From Chlamydomonas sphaeroides (Eukaryota > Chlorophyta > Chlorophyceae > Chlamydomonadales > Chlamydomonadaceae), in contig BDDC01000101.1 of NCBI GenBank assembly GCA_001662425.1, positions 895-64,894 of the forward strand: 64,000 nt of DNA, written 5' to 3'. Below the pieces are notes generated by a model, which was not told the DNA's origin, made no database searches, and saw only the letters and a list, made by a program, of their open reading frames with translations. Positions 23,996-34,970 of the stretch are shown one piece after another. The translations under genes and the position numbers were made by a program. Positions within the stretch are counted from its first letter, which is position 1. Every line of letters begins with the position of its first letter.

Positions 23996-26926
23996 GGGCA
24001 CAGCACGGCGGCTTGGCTGCGCGGTCGGGTGCGAGGCGCACGCAGTCGGCTCTGCCCGCTGCCGCCCCAGTCAAGGCCAGGAGCCGTTACCTGTTGGATG
24101 CTTGGGAGGGCACCCTTGAAGACACGAGTGCGGGATTCGCAGCTTCAAGAAAGCGCGTCTCAGGCGCCTCACCCGTGGGCTGCCCCGCCAGCGAGGAGCC
24201 CCTGGTCACGCGGCCCAGTTCAGCCGACGACAAACCAGCATGAAAAAGTACAATGAAAATAAGGATAATGTATGTACGAAAGTATGACGGCAGGCGCCTC
24301 ACCCGTGGGCTGCTCCGCCAGCGAGGAGCCGGTGGTGAGGCGGCTGAGCGCGTTGGCGCCGCCCACCGCTCGCTTGAAGGTGTGCACCGCGCCGCCCGCA
24401 CGCAGCGCGGCCGTGAGCGTGGCGTCGAAAAGCGAGGCTAGCCCCGAGTGGGCGGACCAGGAGCCAGAGCCGCTGATGCGGCCGCCGGGCAGCAGCGTCT
24501 GCGGGGGCGGGGGCCGCAGGGGGTGTCGAGGGCGTGTGTATGTGTTTGGGGGGCAAGGGGGTCCTTCAGCCCGACGCGTCACACGTGACGCCAACAACAG
24601 AGGCCAACACACAGGACTGCGAGCACATCTAGGGCCCACCGCAGGCTGCTTAGGATCTATCATAAATTTCGGTAAAATATCTTACTACGTCAGCAGCCCT
24701 GCAGCGCACCTCTGGCTGCGCCTGCTGGAAGCGCGACAGCACATCACGCAGGCTGCCGCTGCCCGTCTGCAGCCGCACCAGCGACCCCGCCGACGTGCCG
24801 CCGCCGCCGCCACCGATGCCGCCGTACGAAAGCTGCCGTGACAACTGCCGTGACAGCGCGCCAACCACCAGCAGCCCGCCGAGCGCCGGATCCATCACGA
24901 GTCCGGTTCCGGCCGTGCCGCTGGATCCATGCGCGAGCCCAGCTCCCGGTCCGGCCTGGGGCCGGCCGGAAGGCGACCCCCCGCCGCCGGCGGGGCCGCC
25001 GCCGCCGCCGCCGCCGAGCAGCATGCGCGCCGCGGCCGCCGCGACGGCGGCGACGGCGCCGGGCGCGGCAGGCAGGACGTCCCAGCTACGCCGCCGGCCG
25101 TCGGCGGCGCCGCCGCCGCCGTGCACCAGCAGCAGCGGCGCCGACTCGGAGTTGGCGGCGGCCGCCGCCGCCAGCGCCGCCGCCGCCGCTGCCGCCGTCG
25201 GCGAGCCCATCTTCGCCAGCTGCGCCGAGCGCCCCTGCGCCAGCACCGGCGGCGCAGGCCGGCCGCCGCCGTCTCTCGCTCCGCCGCCGGGCCGCCGGCC
25301 GCCGCCAACCGCCAGCAGCGGCAGCGCCCCGTTCGAGCCGTTGCCGTTGCCGCTGCCGTTTCCGTTGGCCCTGCCCCCTCCTCCCCCCGGCCCGCCACCC
25401 CCTAGCGAGCCCCGGTAGCCCAAGCCGCCCAGCCCGCCGGGCCCCGCGCTGCCCGCGATGGCGGTGCCTGCGGAGCTGCGGTCGCCGCCGCCGCCGGCAT
25501 TGCTAAGCAGCGGGTCGCCGTCGGTGGTCGTCGACCCGTGGGTCAGGAGCCGCATGAAGAGGTCAAACACGCGGGCGTCTGGGTCCGACCCCACCGGCGG
25601 CAGCCCCGCCGCCAGCCCGGCGGCGCCGCTAAGCGGCGCGTCAGAATGCAGCGGCCGGCTGGCTTCGCCGCTGCTGCTGGTGAGGGCGGGGCGAGAGAAC
25701 GTGAAGCCACCGGCGCCGCCGGCAGCCGGCGGGCCGCCGGCGGCGGCGGCGGCGCGGGCAGCGGCGGCGGCAGACGGGCTGCCGCCGGCGGGTTGCCGGT
25801 CCGGGCCAGCGCCACCTCCGCCGGCGGCGGCCGCGACGGCGGCGGCTGCGTGCTGCTGCTGGGTCCGGGCGGGCGGGATGGGGGGAGGCGGCAGGCGGCA
25901 TGGGTGATGGGGCGGGGCACGGGACGGGGCACGGCACAGGCGGCTATGGATGGATTGTTGGCGCCGGTGAGCACCTGGGTGCTGCTGCTGGGGGCCAGGG
26001 GAAAGATGACGGCAGCTGACGTCGACGATGGGTAGCTGAGACGCGACGCGTGTGCGGGCAAGGGTAGCCGGGGGGCGACAGGCTACGGCGGTGGGATGGG
26101 GCGGTGGGGCGTGGAGTCCCGACACGCGTGTCCACGGGGTTTCAAGGCGCTGCGGCCAGCGCACCTTGGCGGAGGCGGTGTCCTCCCCGGGGGGGAGATC
26201 CCCCGATTCGATGCGCTCCAGGCGCGGACCCAGGCCGGCGGCGGCGGCGCCGCCGCCGCCAGTGCTGGCGCCCCCCAGGCTGACGCCCACTGCCAGCCCG
26301 GCTTCGTCGGCGGCGCGCACGAGGGCGCCGAAGAGCAGCAGCGCGTCGAGGCTGGCGCGACCGCGAAGCATCTGGGAGACGAGCGGGCGGCTGCCGTCGG
26401 AGAGCGCGGCTGCGGCGGCGCCGCCGCGCGTGATGAGGGTGTTGGAGTTGGAGGAGGAGAGGGATTGGGTTTCGAGCGCGTGGCCGGTGGAGGAGGGGTG
26501 GCCGCTGTTACTGTCAAACACGGTGGCCGGATCGATGGTCTGAAACTGCGGAGGCCTTGGCGCGGGGTCTGGCGCGGGGCGAGCTGAGGAGGCATCGGCG
26601 CGCTGATGGTGCGTTGGGGATGGGCTGACTACGCCGATCGCGACACCAACCGCTGGCGCCGTCGCGCCGGCCCCATATGTCTCTACGCCATGAGCGCGTC
26701 TCGTTGCCGGCAGGGCTTCAGGCGGCGATGCAACTGGCGCTGACGAATCTTGCGCGAGTTCGCGTTGCTGACTGTCAGGGCGTCTAGAGCTGTTTGCAGC
26801 TGTTACATCTGCGGCGTCGGGAATGCGTGCGTTTTCCGCTTGTCGAGCTGCGACATGCTGGACTAGACGACCGCCTTCCTGCGGTGTGCCAGTCCCGCCC
26901 GCGAAGCACCTCCATATCCAGCTCAT
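22296..26926 (-). CDS. unrecognised 1147-residue low-complexity protein
   Basis: Five exons on the minus strand, 26926-26165, 25858-24710, 24498-24303, 23812-22995 and 22814-22296, join with exact phases. The N-terminus MSWIWRCFAGGTG is distinctive but I cannot assign it to a family. Most of the rest is Gly/Ala/Pro/Ser-rich, with a polyQ run (CTG repeat, 23009-23045), a polyHis run and His/Gly/Gln repeats. Islands of normal composition are PLVSQMLRGRASLDALLLFG (about residue 185), ARVFDLFMRLLTHGS, GSLRDVLSRFQQAQPE, LFDATLTAALRAGGAVHTFK, and near the C-terminus TSWDSEWAARHFETDAFTF. No kinase, GAF or PAS motif was found. A regulatory or scaffold protein is possible but unproven. The intron between exons 3 and 4 has exon-edge copies at both ends. 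Confidence 0.65.
23009..23045. repeat. (CTG)n encoding polyGln on minus strand
   Basis: About twelve CTG units at the end of exon 4 of the minus-strand unknown gene, read as Gln. Confidence 0.95.
23793..23933. repeat. exon-edge duplication, unknown gene exon 4 acceptor
   Basis: Plus-strand GTCGCGCTT...CAGG.C.GCGGG occurs at 23793 (true exon 4 start) and at 23903 (intron), offset 110 bp. The spacer is AT-rich. On the coding strand the copies read LFEKRD.SL versus LPNKRDASL. Confidence 0.85.
23931..23997. repeat. (GGGCAT)n hexanucleotide microsatellite
   Basis: About eleven perfect GGGCAT units in an intron, abutting the copied exon edge at 23903-23933. Confidence 0.95.
24161..24345. repeat. 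exon-edge duplication, unknown gene exon 3 donor
   Basis: CAGGCGCCTCACCCGTGGGC and about 35 further similar bases occur at 24291 (true exon 3 end and donor, minus strand) and at 24161, offset 130 bp. An AT-rich spacer (about 24235-24285) lies between them. Both copies keep the GTGAG donor on the minus strand. Confidence 0.92.
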
Positions 26927-27857
26927 GATGCACGTGAACTTGGCTTGCTAGCCTTGCAAAGCGCTTCATGGCAGTGACTTGTCCTTAAGCCAGGCATTCC
27001 TGTCTGGGTGCAGAGAGCAATACAAAACCTTGATAGGAAGCATTCTAGGGTAGGACTGGCGTCGCGTAGCTGAAGGGTCCAAGCACGATACCGGATCGCG
27101 ATCGTGTCTTGCCCAGCCGTTGTCCCCCGCCCCACAGCAGCGCCCCACGTCGCGTACACGCGCCCACGATGCCAGCTCTTAGGCCAATTGGTATGGGTGT
27201 CCGTATGAGCAGGTGGATCGCAGTCCATACGAGCGCGCCGTCGGCAAAGTGACAGATAATATGCTGCTGAGGGCTGCTCCAGGGACAGCAGCAGCCGCAG
27301 GCAGCCACACAGGCACATAGGAGGATACGGACGCACAGGCGCACGGGGTAATACTGAAGGCGATGTCCCTGACAACGCTGCGCGGTGGGGCTCTTGCTGC
27401 TCGGCCAGGGATGAAGGCGCACTGCCGATCAACGGCGCCGGACTATGCATGAAACAGTTGGCATCGTTCCAAGGACGTCGTCTAGCAAGGCAGGTCGCTG
27501 ACGTTGCCTGATTGCATTGAGGAGAGCGGGGCGGAGGGCCAAGAAAGCGCGGCGGGGGGCCCATAAGGGCGACGCGTGGGTGTTTCATACCTGTCGGGGC
27601 AGTTGGCCAAAGGGAAGTTTTGTCTTTTGCAAAGCACACTATCAAACCGTTGAGAGTCGAGCTGCTCCTTGACTGCAAGCTGAAGTCAAGGCCCAAAATT
27701 TCAGCTCAGTCGGCTGTCGTGTCGCGCCAAATTCCGCCCATCCACCTTCTCAAAGGCATCTAAGCCTTCACGCATGCTCTTGCATGGCGCCTTGCCACAC
27801 GAGCGTTGAGCGCATACAAACAGTCTTGCCAGCTCTGCTCCTACTGACGCAGCGACC
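26927..27857. promoter_or_regulatory. divergent intergenic region
   Basis: About 930 bp between the start codons of the unknown minus-strand gene and the plus-strand LigA gene. It should hold both promoters and 5' UTRs. I saw no convincing TATA box or other defined element. Confidence 0.4.
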
Positions 27858-30189
27858 ATGAGACACACAGCACCCTTGCTGCACACCTCAGTTCCGTCGC
27901 GGACCGGCTGCGGAGCCGGCTGCGTGCCCCGCGCCGAGCCTGGAATTGCTCGCATGCGGCGCATGGCCTGCACCGCAGCGCGCCTGCTCGAATCCTCATC
28001 CCAGGCGCTCGCTAGTAGCTTCTGGACCCTCAGTAGCCCGCTCCCAGTCAGCTCGAGGCGCGGGCTGCAGGTTTCGGTCGCGGCGTCGGGGCCTACTCGT
28101 GGCAAGGCCCCGCCTGCTAGCGCGGGCACCACCCGGCGCAGCCGGGCCGGCAAGCAGGCCGCGCAGCCGGCTCCAGCGCTGCCAGCGCAGGATGAGCTGC
28201 AGCAGCTGCAACAGCTGCTCTCTCGCCACCGGAACCTCTACTTCAACCAGCAGCCGGAAATCAGGTGCGGGGCATGCGCCGGCTTGCCGTGACGCGCCGG
28301 TCGTGTCGCCCAACCCAGACATCCCACTCCTCGGCATCCAGCGCTTCTTGGTCACCAACTAGAACAGCGGACCAATCAGCACCCCACGCCTTGAGCTGCC
28401 AGCCGCCGGCCCCGGCTCAACACCGCAGCTGCAAGTCGCATCACCCCACCCCTGAGCCAAACAGCCCTCCACGGCCCTCAAGACCCGATGCCGTTGCGCA
28501 GTCCCGTCTGCCGCACCCGTGAAGCCCAGACCCCATACACACACGCTCCTCCCCACCCTCTTTCCCCGCTCTTCCCTGGGCCCCTCCTTCTCTGTCAGCG
28601 ATGCCGAGTTCGACCAGCTCAAGGCGCGCTACCGGGAGCTGGCGGCGGGGCTGCAGGGGGTGGCGCCGGAGGAGGTGGCGCTGCCCGTGGTACGTGCCGG
28701 GATGGATGGGGTTGGGGATGGGGCGGGAGGGGTTGAGGGTGGGATGACGCACGGAGGCACAGTGGAAGTAGCGGGTGTGTTTCGAGATCGTAACGCTGCC
28801 CGTGGCGGTGGGGGAAAAAGGAAGGGGCAGGGCAGGCACGGTACGTGTCAAGCAGGATGGGGGTGGCCCCTAAGGAAGTGGCGCCGCCAATGGTACACGC
28901 TGGTAAGGCGCCCGTGACGCATGCCTAGGGTTGCCAATCTCCTGATAAGACTATGATGTCTTATCAATCAAACTGCATCACGGTAATCGATGCACACAAA
29001 GTTATGTGCTTGCTGTCTCTCCACCCTGGCGCAGGGCGCGCCCGTGGGCTCGGGCCTGCGCAAGGCGCCCCACTCGCTGCCCATGCTCTCCCTGGCCGCC
29101 ATCAACACAAAAGATGAGGTGGCGGCATGGCTGGCCAAGACCCTGGCGAAGCTGCCCGACGGCGCCGCCGCCGCCGAGGCGTTCGAGCAGGCGCTGACGG
29201 CGTCGGCGACGGCGGCGCGGCGGCGCGGCGGCAAAAAGGGGAGCGGCGGCGGCGGCGGTGCGGCGTACGCGTGGGTGGTGGAGCCCAAGTTCGACGGGCT
29301 GGCGGTGCGCGTGACGTACGGCAGGCAGCCGGATGGGTCGTACAAGCTGACCGAGGTACGGGCGCACGGCGCGAGGGTACGGGGATGAGGGATATGCGCA
29401 CGGGGAGTGTGCGCTGCACGGCTTGCGGACAGGGGCGTTTGCAACGTTGACGCTGAACCTCTGCAGTCGCGCTGTTCGGCTGAGCTGTGGCATGAGCCCA
29501 CCGCAAACCCTCTTCCGACCAACGTCCAATATCCCCGCAGGCCGCCACGCGGGGCGACGGCCAGGTGGGCGAGGACGTGACCCACAACGCCCTGGCCGGG
29601 GGCATCGTGGGGCTGCCGGCGGGGCTGGCGGCGCCGCCGCCGGCCGCTGCGGCGGCAGCCCCGTGGCTGGAGGTGCGGGGCGAGGTCTTCGTGCGCAAGG
29701 AGGACCTCGCGCAGGCAAGCGAAAAATGATACCGACATATGTGGTTCAGACATGCGTTTTTATAGCATATGTGGTTCAAGCATACATTGACAACATATGT
29801 GATTCTGAGATACGTTTGTGAACATGTGTGGTTCGAGTATACATGGATGACATGTGTAGTTCGTGACATGTTGCTGTGTTGCGGCCGTTGTGGGCGGCGG
29901 CTGGGGCCAGCCCACCGCCACCGCCGGCGGCCCATTAAGGAGCATGAGGCCGCGGGCGCGTCACGTCGTGTCATCACAATCTGCTGCGCGCGTGGCATTC
30001 CGGTAACGACAACATCTCTACTAGCCCCCTATCAAACAACACACACGATGCCGGCCGCAGGTCAACGAGGAGCAGGCGGCGGCCGGGCAGCCGCCCTTTG
30101 CCAACACCCGCAACGCCGCGGCGGGCGGGCTGCGGCTGCTCGACCCGGCGCAGTGCCGCAGGTGGGCGCCGCGCGCCGCAGCTCAGCCA

Positions 30190-30234
<45 letters not shown>

Positions 30235-33200
30235 GTTCTGTGCTACCTTACACTGGAACACATACGGCAGCGCGTGTGCTGGGCTGCGCTGTCGTGCCGG
30301 TGGCGCGAGTGCAGTGCCAGGTGCCCGAGGGCAGCTGCGCGGGTGCGCGCCAATGCCTGCTCTCCCATCCAGTCCCAGTCCCCGGCAGCACGCTAGCACA
30401 AGCCCTGCCGCCCCTCGCCGCTGCGCGGCGCTCAGCCTCCCCGCCGCCACACCCACAAGAACATACACACTCTGCCGCCGCGCACCGGTACGCATGCGTC
30501 ATCGCCACTCCGCGCCCCTGCCAGGCAGCCCAAAACCATCCTCCCGCCGCGCCCTGCCTCCCCGTGTCCGCCTGCAGGCGGCGCCTCAGCTTCACGGCCT
30601 ACGCCGCGCTCGCGCCCATGCCCAGGGCAGCCCAGGCCGCGGGCGGCGGCGGCGCCCCGGCGGCCGCCGGCGGCCCGCTGCACGGCAGCCACTGGGACAC
30701 GCTCACGTGGCTCAAGGTCAGGAGCGACATATAAAATTATTCTATATACTATATGCACTCGATATGACAGTATATGAGAAGTGGCTTTCATGGATGGCCG
30801 GCGGCCCGCTCCACGGCAGCCACGGCGGATCACCAACGCAGTTCGATCCAAGGACGATAACAGATCACGGACGCGCGCATCACAGGGCTGCAGGGCGGGA
30901 CCTGCGGCGTAGTCGCGCGGCCTGGGGCCTGGGGCCTGGGGCCTCGTGCGGCGTGGCCTACCGCCAACCGCCAACGACGCCCAGCCTCAACCAACGCAAC
31001 TACCAACCGCATGTCGCCCCGCGCGCTACCTCAACGCGCCTCCATGCGACGCACCGCGTGCTCCTGCCCTGCGTTTCTTTCAGGCCGCCGGCTTTGCGGT
31101 CAGCCCCGACAACGCGCGCTGCGACTCTGCGGCGGCCGCGCTGCGGGCGGCGGAGGCGTGGATGGCCACACGCGAGTCGCTGGGTGGGTTGGGCGGCATG
31201 CCAACAGCTGTGAATAGTACAATACAATAATATTATGATAAAAATTCTGGATGACATGTAACTTCCTTAAGCTGTCGTTCTGTTCAGGAGCCCAACAGGG
31301 ACGGGCGGGGGGCACTGGGGATCGGTTCTCCGTTCTCCCTTCACGCCGCGCCCTGCCGTACCCTGCCGTACCGCACCCCACGTAGCGTACGAGGCCGACG
31401 GCGCCGTGATCAAGCTGGACGATACGGATCAGTACGACACGCTGGGCGTGGCGGGCGGCACGGACCCGCGCTGGGCGGTGGCTTGGAAGTTCCCGGCGGG
31501 GGAGGCGGTGACGCGGCTGGAGGGCGTGGAGCTGACCGTGGGGCGGCAGGGCCAGGTGAGGTGGGGCCAGGGGAAAAGATGGGGTTTGCTGGCGGCGTGT
31601 TTGCGTGCTACGTGTGTGGCAGGTGAAGGGGACGGGGCCGGCTACAGCCAGGTGAGGCACGGCACTCGCGCTCGGTGGGCAGCCGCCGCTGGGCGCGCCG
31701 GCGTGCCGTACCCGCTGTGTCCTTCCCTGGGTCCTGCCTCCTCTTTCCCAGCTAGCGTGCGTGCCAGGACCATTCCCTGTCATTCCTCCCTTCTGCCGAA
31801 GCCGAATCCCGACTTCCCCCCTCCGCCCTCCCCGCCAGATCACGCCCGTGGCCCTGCTGTCGCCCGTGTCCCTGGGCGGCGTCACCATCTCCCGCGCCTC
31901 GCTGCACAACGCCGGCCTGGCGCAGGAGCTGGGGCTGCACATCGGGGACACGGTGGTGGTGCGCAGGAGCGGCGACGTCATCCCGCAGGTGCGGGGGGAT
32001 GCGAGCTGTGCCCATCCCCCGCCTCCGCGCCCCACGACACGAACCCAGCCCCATCCCTCCCCCCTCTTCCATCCCCCTCCCACTTCCCCCTTCCCCTTTC
32101 CCTTTCCCTTCCCCCAGGTCATGCGCGTGCTGCCCGAGCTGCGCCCCCGCGGCGCGCAGCCCTGGGCGCCGCCCTGCGCCTGCCCCTCCTGCGGCGGCCC
32201 CCTCACGCTGCAGCGGGGCAGCGGAGGAGACCAGCTGCTGTGCGCCGCCGAGGACTGCAGCGCCCGGGCGGAGAAGGCGGTGGGTGCGGCCCGAGAGCTG
32301 CTTGCTTGGTCGGTCGGTCCTTGCGCTGCGTCGGGCATCGCTGCAAGGGCTGTAGCTTGCCGGGCTCGCACCTGGGTCACTCGGGTTACCGGAGTCGCCG
32401 CCGAGCAATGCGGGCCCGGGGCGGACGAGGCGCTGGGTCGCGGTGCGCAAATGGCTGTGTTGTCAGGGCCTCTTGGCGCGGCAGGCGCGGACCCTGACCT
32501 TGCCCTCCCACAGCCCATCCGCACCTCTTCGTGGCCCTCCCCTGCCAGCTCCCCCACACGGCACGAACCCAAGCCCTCCCTCCCTCCCCCTCTCCCCCGT
32601 CCCCCGGCCAGCTGCTACATTTCGCCACCGTCTGCCTCAAGGGCAGTAACGTGTCAAAGGGCGCCGTGCCGCTGCTGGTGGAGGCGGGGCTGCTGAGAGC
32701 CATACCCGACTGGTACCGGCTGGACATGGTGCGGCAGCAGCGACGTACATTAATCCATTATTACATTATTCATACATACATAACCAACATCATAATCGTG
32801 AAATGCATCAACGTGCATATGCTTGCACGCGTACGAATGGCTGTGTTCTTGCTCACACATGTGCCTGCCCGGTGCCCGCAGCAGCTGTGAAGTGCGCAAG
32901 TGCCTAACTGCCCACTGCGCCGCGCAGGCCGCCGTCACGGCCGTGCCCGGCTTTGGCGCCTCGCGCGCCGCCTCCCTGGCCAGGACGCTGCACTGCTCGC
33001 GGGCCATGCCTCTGTCGCTGCTGCTGCGGGGGCTCAGCATAAAGCACGTGGGCGAGACGGCGTCGGAGGCGCTGGGGGCGGCGTTCGGCAGCGTGGCGGT
33101 GGGCCGGGGGCGTGGGGGAAAGAGGGGAGGGGGCAGGAAGGAGGGGCGGGCGCGCCCACGGCTCCGCTCAGCACGGGCGGCTGGGGTGCAGCGTGAGCCG

Positions 33201-34686
33201 GACGGCCTCGGGCGGCTGCGTGACGACTGTTGTGCCGCCAACACTGCGGGCCTGGCCCACTGCCCACTGCCCACTGACCCCTGGCCCTTGGCCCGTGCAG
33301 GAGCTGGCAGCTGCCAGCGAGGACGATATCCAGGCCATGGCGGGTGAGCCACGACGGCCCGATGCTGCGCCGTGGCCCCGCACTGCGTGCTGCTGCCCAA
33401 CCAATCACGTCAGCGCATGTATGTCGGCCGCTCCACGGCCGGCTCGTTTGCGGCCTGGCTGCGGCGGCCCGTACTGTGCATCACAACCAACCGACCATAT
33501 GGATGTGTGTGTGTGTTTGTGCAAAGCAATGTGCGCTTCGTGCCCCCGGACCCCTTCACCAGGCGTCGGCCCCGCGGTGGCCGGCTCCGTTGCGGCCTGG
33601 CTGCGGCGGCCCGCCTCCCTGGAGCTCATCAAAGGGCTGCAGGACGCCGGGGTGGCCTGCGTGGCGGCGCCGCCAGCAGCAGGGGCGACCACCGCCGCCG
33701 GGACCAGCAGGCCGGCGGCGGCGGCCGCCCCGGCGGCGGCGGCAGCCAAGCGCGCGCCGCGGGCGGCGGCGCCGGCGGGCGCGGCACCGGCGTCGTCGTC
33801 GGCGGCGGCGGCGGCGGTGGCGGCGGACGTGGGGCCGCTGCGCGGCGTGGCGGGGCTGTCGGTGTGTGTGACCGGCACCCTGAGCGTGAGTCTGTGGGGG
33901 GGGGGGCGGCTGGGGGCGAAGGGCTGCGCGGGGGCTGGGGCCTGGTCGCGGGCAGCCGGGCGCATGACTGGCCGCCACTAGCTGCCACCTGCCCCTCTGC
34001 CTCTCTGCCTCTCTGTTGCCGCCCCTCTGCAGGGCCCCGCCGGGCAGGGCATGCAGCGGTCGGAGCTCGAGGTGGGTTGTGGCGGCGGCGGCTGTGGGCT
34101 CTGGTTGTGGCCACTGCCAGAGTGTATGGGAAAGCCTGGCAGCATTGGCGAAGTCCTGCGCGCGCCTGCTTCCACGTCAGCGCATGCTTGCTGCCCCCGC
34201 AGGCGATGCTTAAGGCCTCGGGCGCCGCTTTCCACTCCTCCGTCAAGTCCTCCACCAACGTAAGGCCGCGTGGATGTTAGCCTATACATATACATAACGA
34301 GCTGCTGTGTGGATGTTGTAAAGATTTTGTCTAGCGGCGGAATCCCTCCAGGCCGCGACCTCTCCTGGCGCGCGGCCGGAGGGCGGTGGGTGGCACCGGG
34401 AACAATAAGGAATGATCAGCGTGCCTCCTCCTCCCCACGTTCCGCCCGCATCCCACGCAGCTGCTGGTGCTCCTTTTCACTTTGCGCGCAACCGACCAAT
34501 TATATCGTATCACTTTCGATGTGTTCATTATGCGATGCCCCCGCCCACACGTCACCGCAGCTGCTGGTGCTGGGCTCCAAGGTGGGCCACAACAAGCGCC
34601 TGGACGCGGCTAAAAAGGGCGTGGCGATGGTGGAGGAGGCGCAGTTCTGGGCGCAGCACCTGCGGCAGCAGCAGCGGCGGCCGTGA
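27858..34686 (+). CDS. ligA: NAD+-dependent DNA ligase (bacterial LigA type), probably plastid-targeted
   Basis: LigA seals DNA nicks using NAD+. Seventeen exons: 27858-28264, 28599-28689, 29035-29355, 29541-29714, 30061-30161, 30578-30716, 31084-31183, 31386-31555, 31839-31988, 32118-32279, 32612-32728, 32928-33098, 33301-33343, 33563-33885, 34033-34071, 34203-34259, 34561-34686. All phases agree (896 residues). In order: a transit-like leader (RRGLQVSVAASG near residue 75), the Ia NMN-binding region (PEISDAEFDQL), nucleotidyltransferase motif EPKFDGLAV (Lys about 251), TRGDGQVGEDVT, VRGEVFV, FANTRNAAAGGLRLLDP, YEADGAVIKL, WAVAWKFPA, OB fold (GDTVVVRRSGDVIPQV), a four-Cys zinc finger (CPSC...C....C, about 573-598), HhH repeats (SIKHVGETASEALG, GVGPAVAGSV), an Ala-rich linker and a C-terminal BRCT. 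Aligned to E. coli LigA, the Ia positions equivalent to His23 and Tyr35 are Phe. Intron 4 is GC-AG. Plastid location is inferred. Confidence 0.93.
28658..28905. repeat. degenerate copies of LigA exon 2 end
   Basis: The exon 2 end CGCTGCCCGTGG (about 28680) has weaker copies in the intron near 28793 (ACGCTGCCCGTGG) and 28861-28900 (GGGTGGCCCC...GCGCCGCCAATGGTAC). Confidence 0.55.
29731..29871. repeat. 28-29 bp AT-rich minisatellite
   Basis: About five diverged tandem units of the type ACATATGTGGTTC-AGACATGCGTTT, right after the GC donor of LigA intron 4. A hairpin-prone alternation of CATATG and CATGTG is visible. Confidence 0.85.
30194..30232. repeat. (CA)n microsatellite
   Basis: Perfect CA dinucleotide run in LigA intron 5. 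Confidence 0.98.
30666..30830. repeat. exon-edge duplication, LigA exon 6
   Basis: GCCGGCGGCCCGCTGCACGG plus CAGCCAC occurs in exon 6 at 30666 and, with one mismatch, at 30797 in the following intron. The offset is 131 bp across a strongly AT-rich stretch (30727-30785). Confidence 0.92.
33437..33616. repeat. exon-edge duplication, LigA exon 14
   Basis: GGCCGGCTC.GTTGCGGCCTGGCTGCGGCGGCCCG in exon 14 (from 33579) is matched almost perfectly from 33437 in the upstream intron, offset 142 bp. Confidence 0.92.
34457..34572. repeat. exon-edge duplication, LigA exon 17 acceptor
   Basis: CGCAGCTGCTGGTGCT occurs at the true acceptor (exon from 34561) and exactly 100 bp upstream (34461). The intervening sequence is AT-rich, and both copies could act as acceptors. 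Confidence 0.8.
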
Positions 34687-34746
34687 GGGCGGAGGATGGG
34701 GGTACGAGTGCGACGAGTGGACGCTGGGCGCAGCACCGGAGCGCTG

Positions 34747-34751
34747 TGTAA
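34747..34751 (+). terminator. TGTAA polyadenylation signal, LigA gene
   Basis: TGTAA lies 61 bp after the LigA stop codon, a normal position for a short 3' UTR. Confidence 0.6.
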
Positions 34752-34803
34752 GCTATAAGCTTGGGCGCGGCACTCCGTGACATCCGCGGACAGCTTTTGT
34801 GTC

Positions 34804-34808
34804 TTACA
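34804..34808 (-). terminator. TGTAA polyadenylation signal, minus strand (MRS2-like gene)
   Basis: TTACA on the plus strand is TGTAA on the minus strand. It is a candidate end for the MRS2-like gene, implying a 3' UTR of about 1.1 kb. Confidence 0.35.
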
Positions 34809-34910
34809 AGCTGCTGCAAGGACGCGCCGCGGCGGCGGTCCCATGCAGGCTGGGCGCCGGGCCGCAGGGGCGCAGGGCGGGAGTCCGTGTTTGTGAGTAG
34901 CAGCGGCAGT

Positions 34911-34970
34911 ACGAGGCGGTACGAGGCGGTACGAGGCGGTACGAGGCGGTACGAGGCGGTACGAGGCGGT
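34911..34970. repeat. 10-bp tandem repeat, six perfect copies
   Basis: ACGAGGCGGT repeated six times without mismatch, between the LigA and MRS2-like 3' ends. Confidence 0.97.

Noticed and set aside
27858..34686. LigA as bacterial contamination
   Set aside because: Seventeen exons with eukaryotic splice sites, a transit-like leader and flanking algal genes on the same contig.
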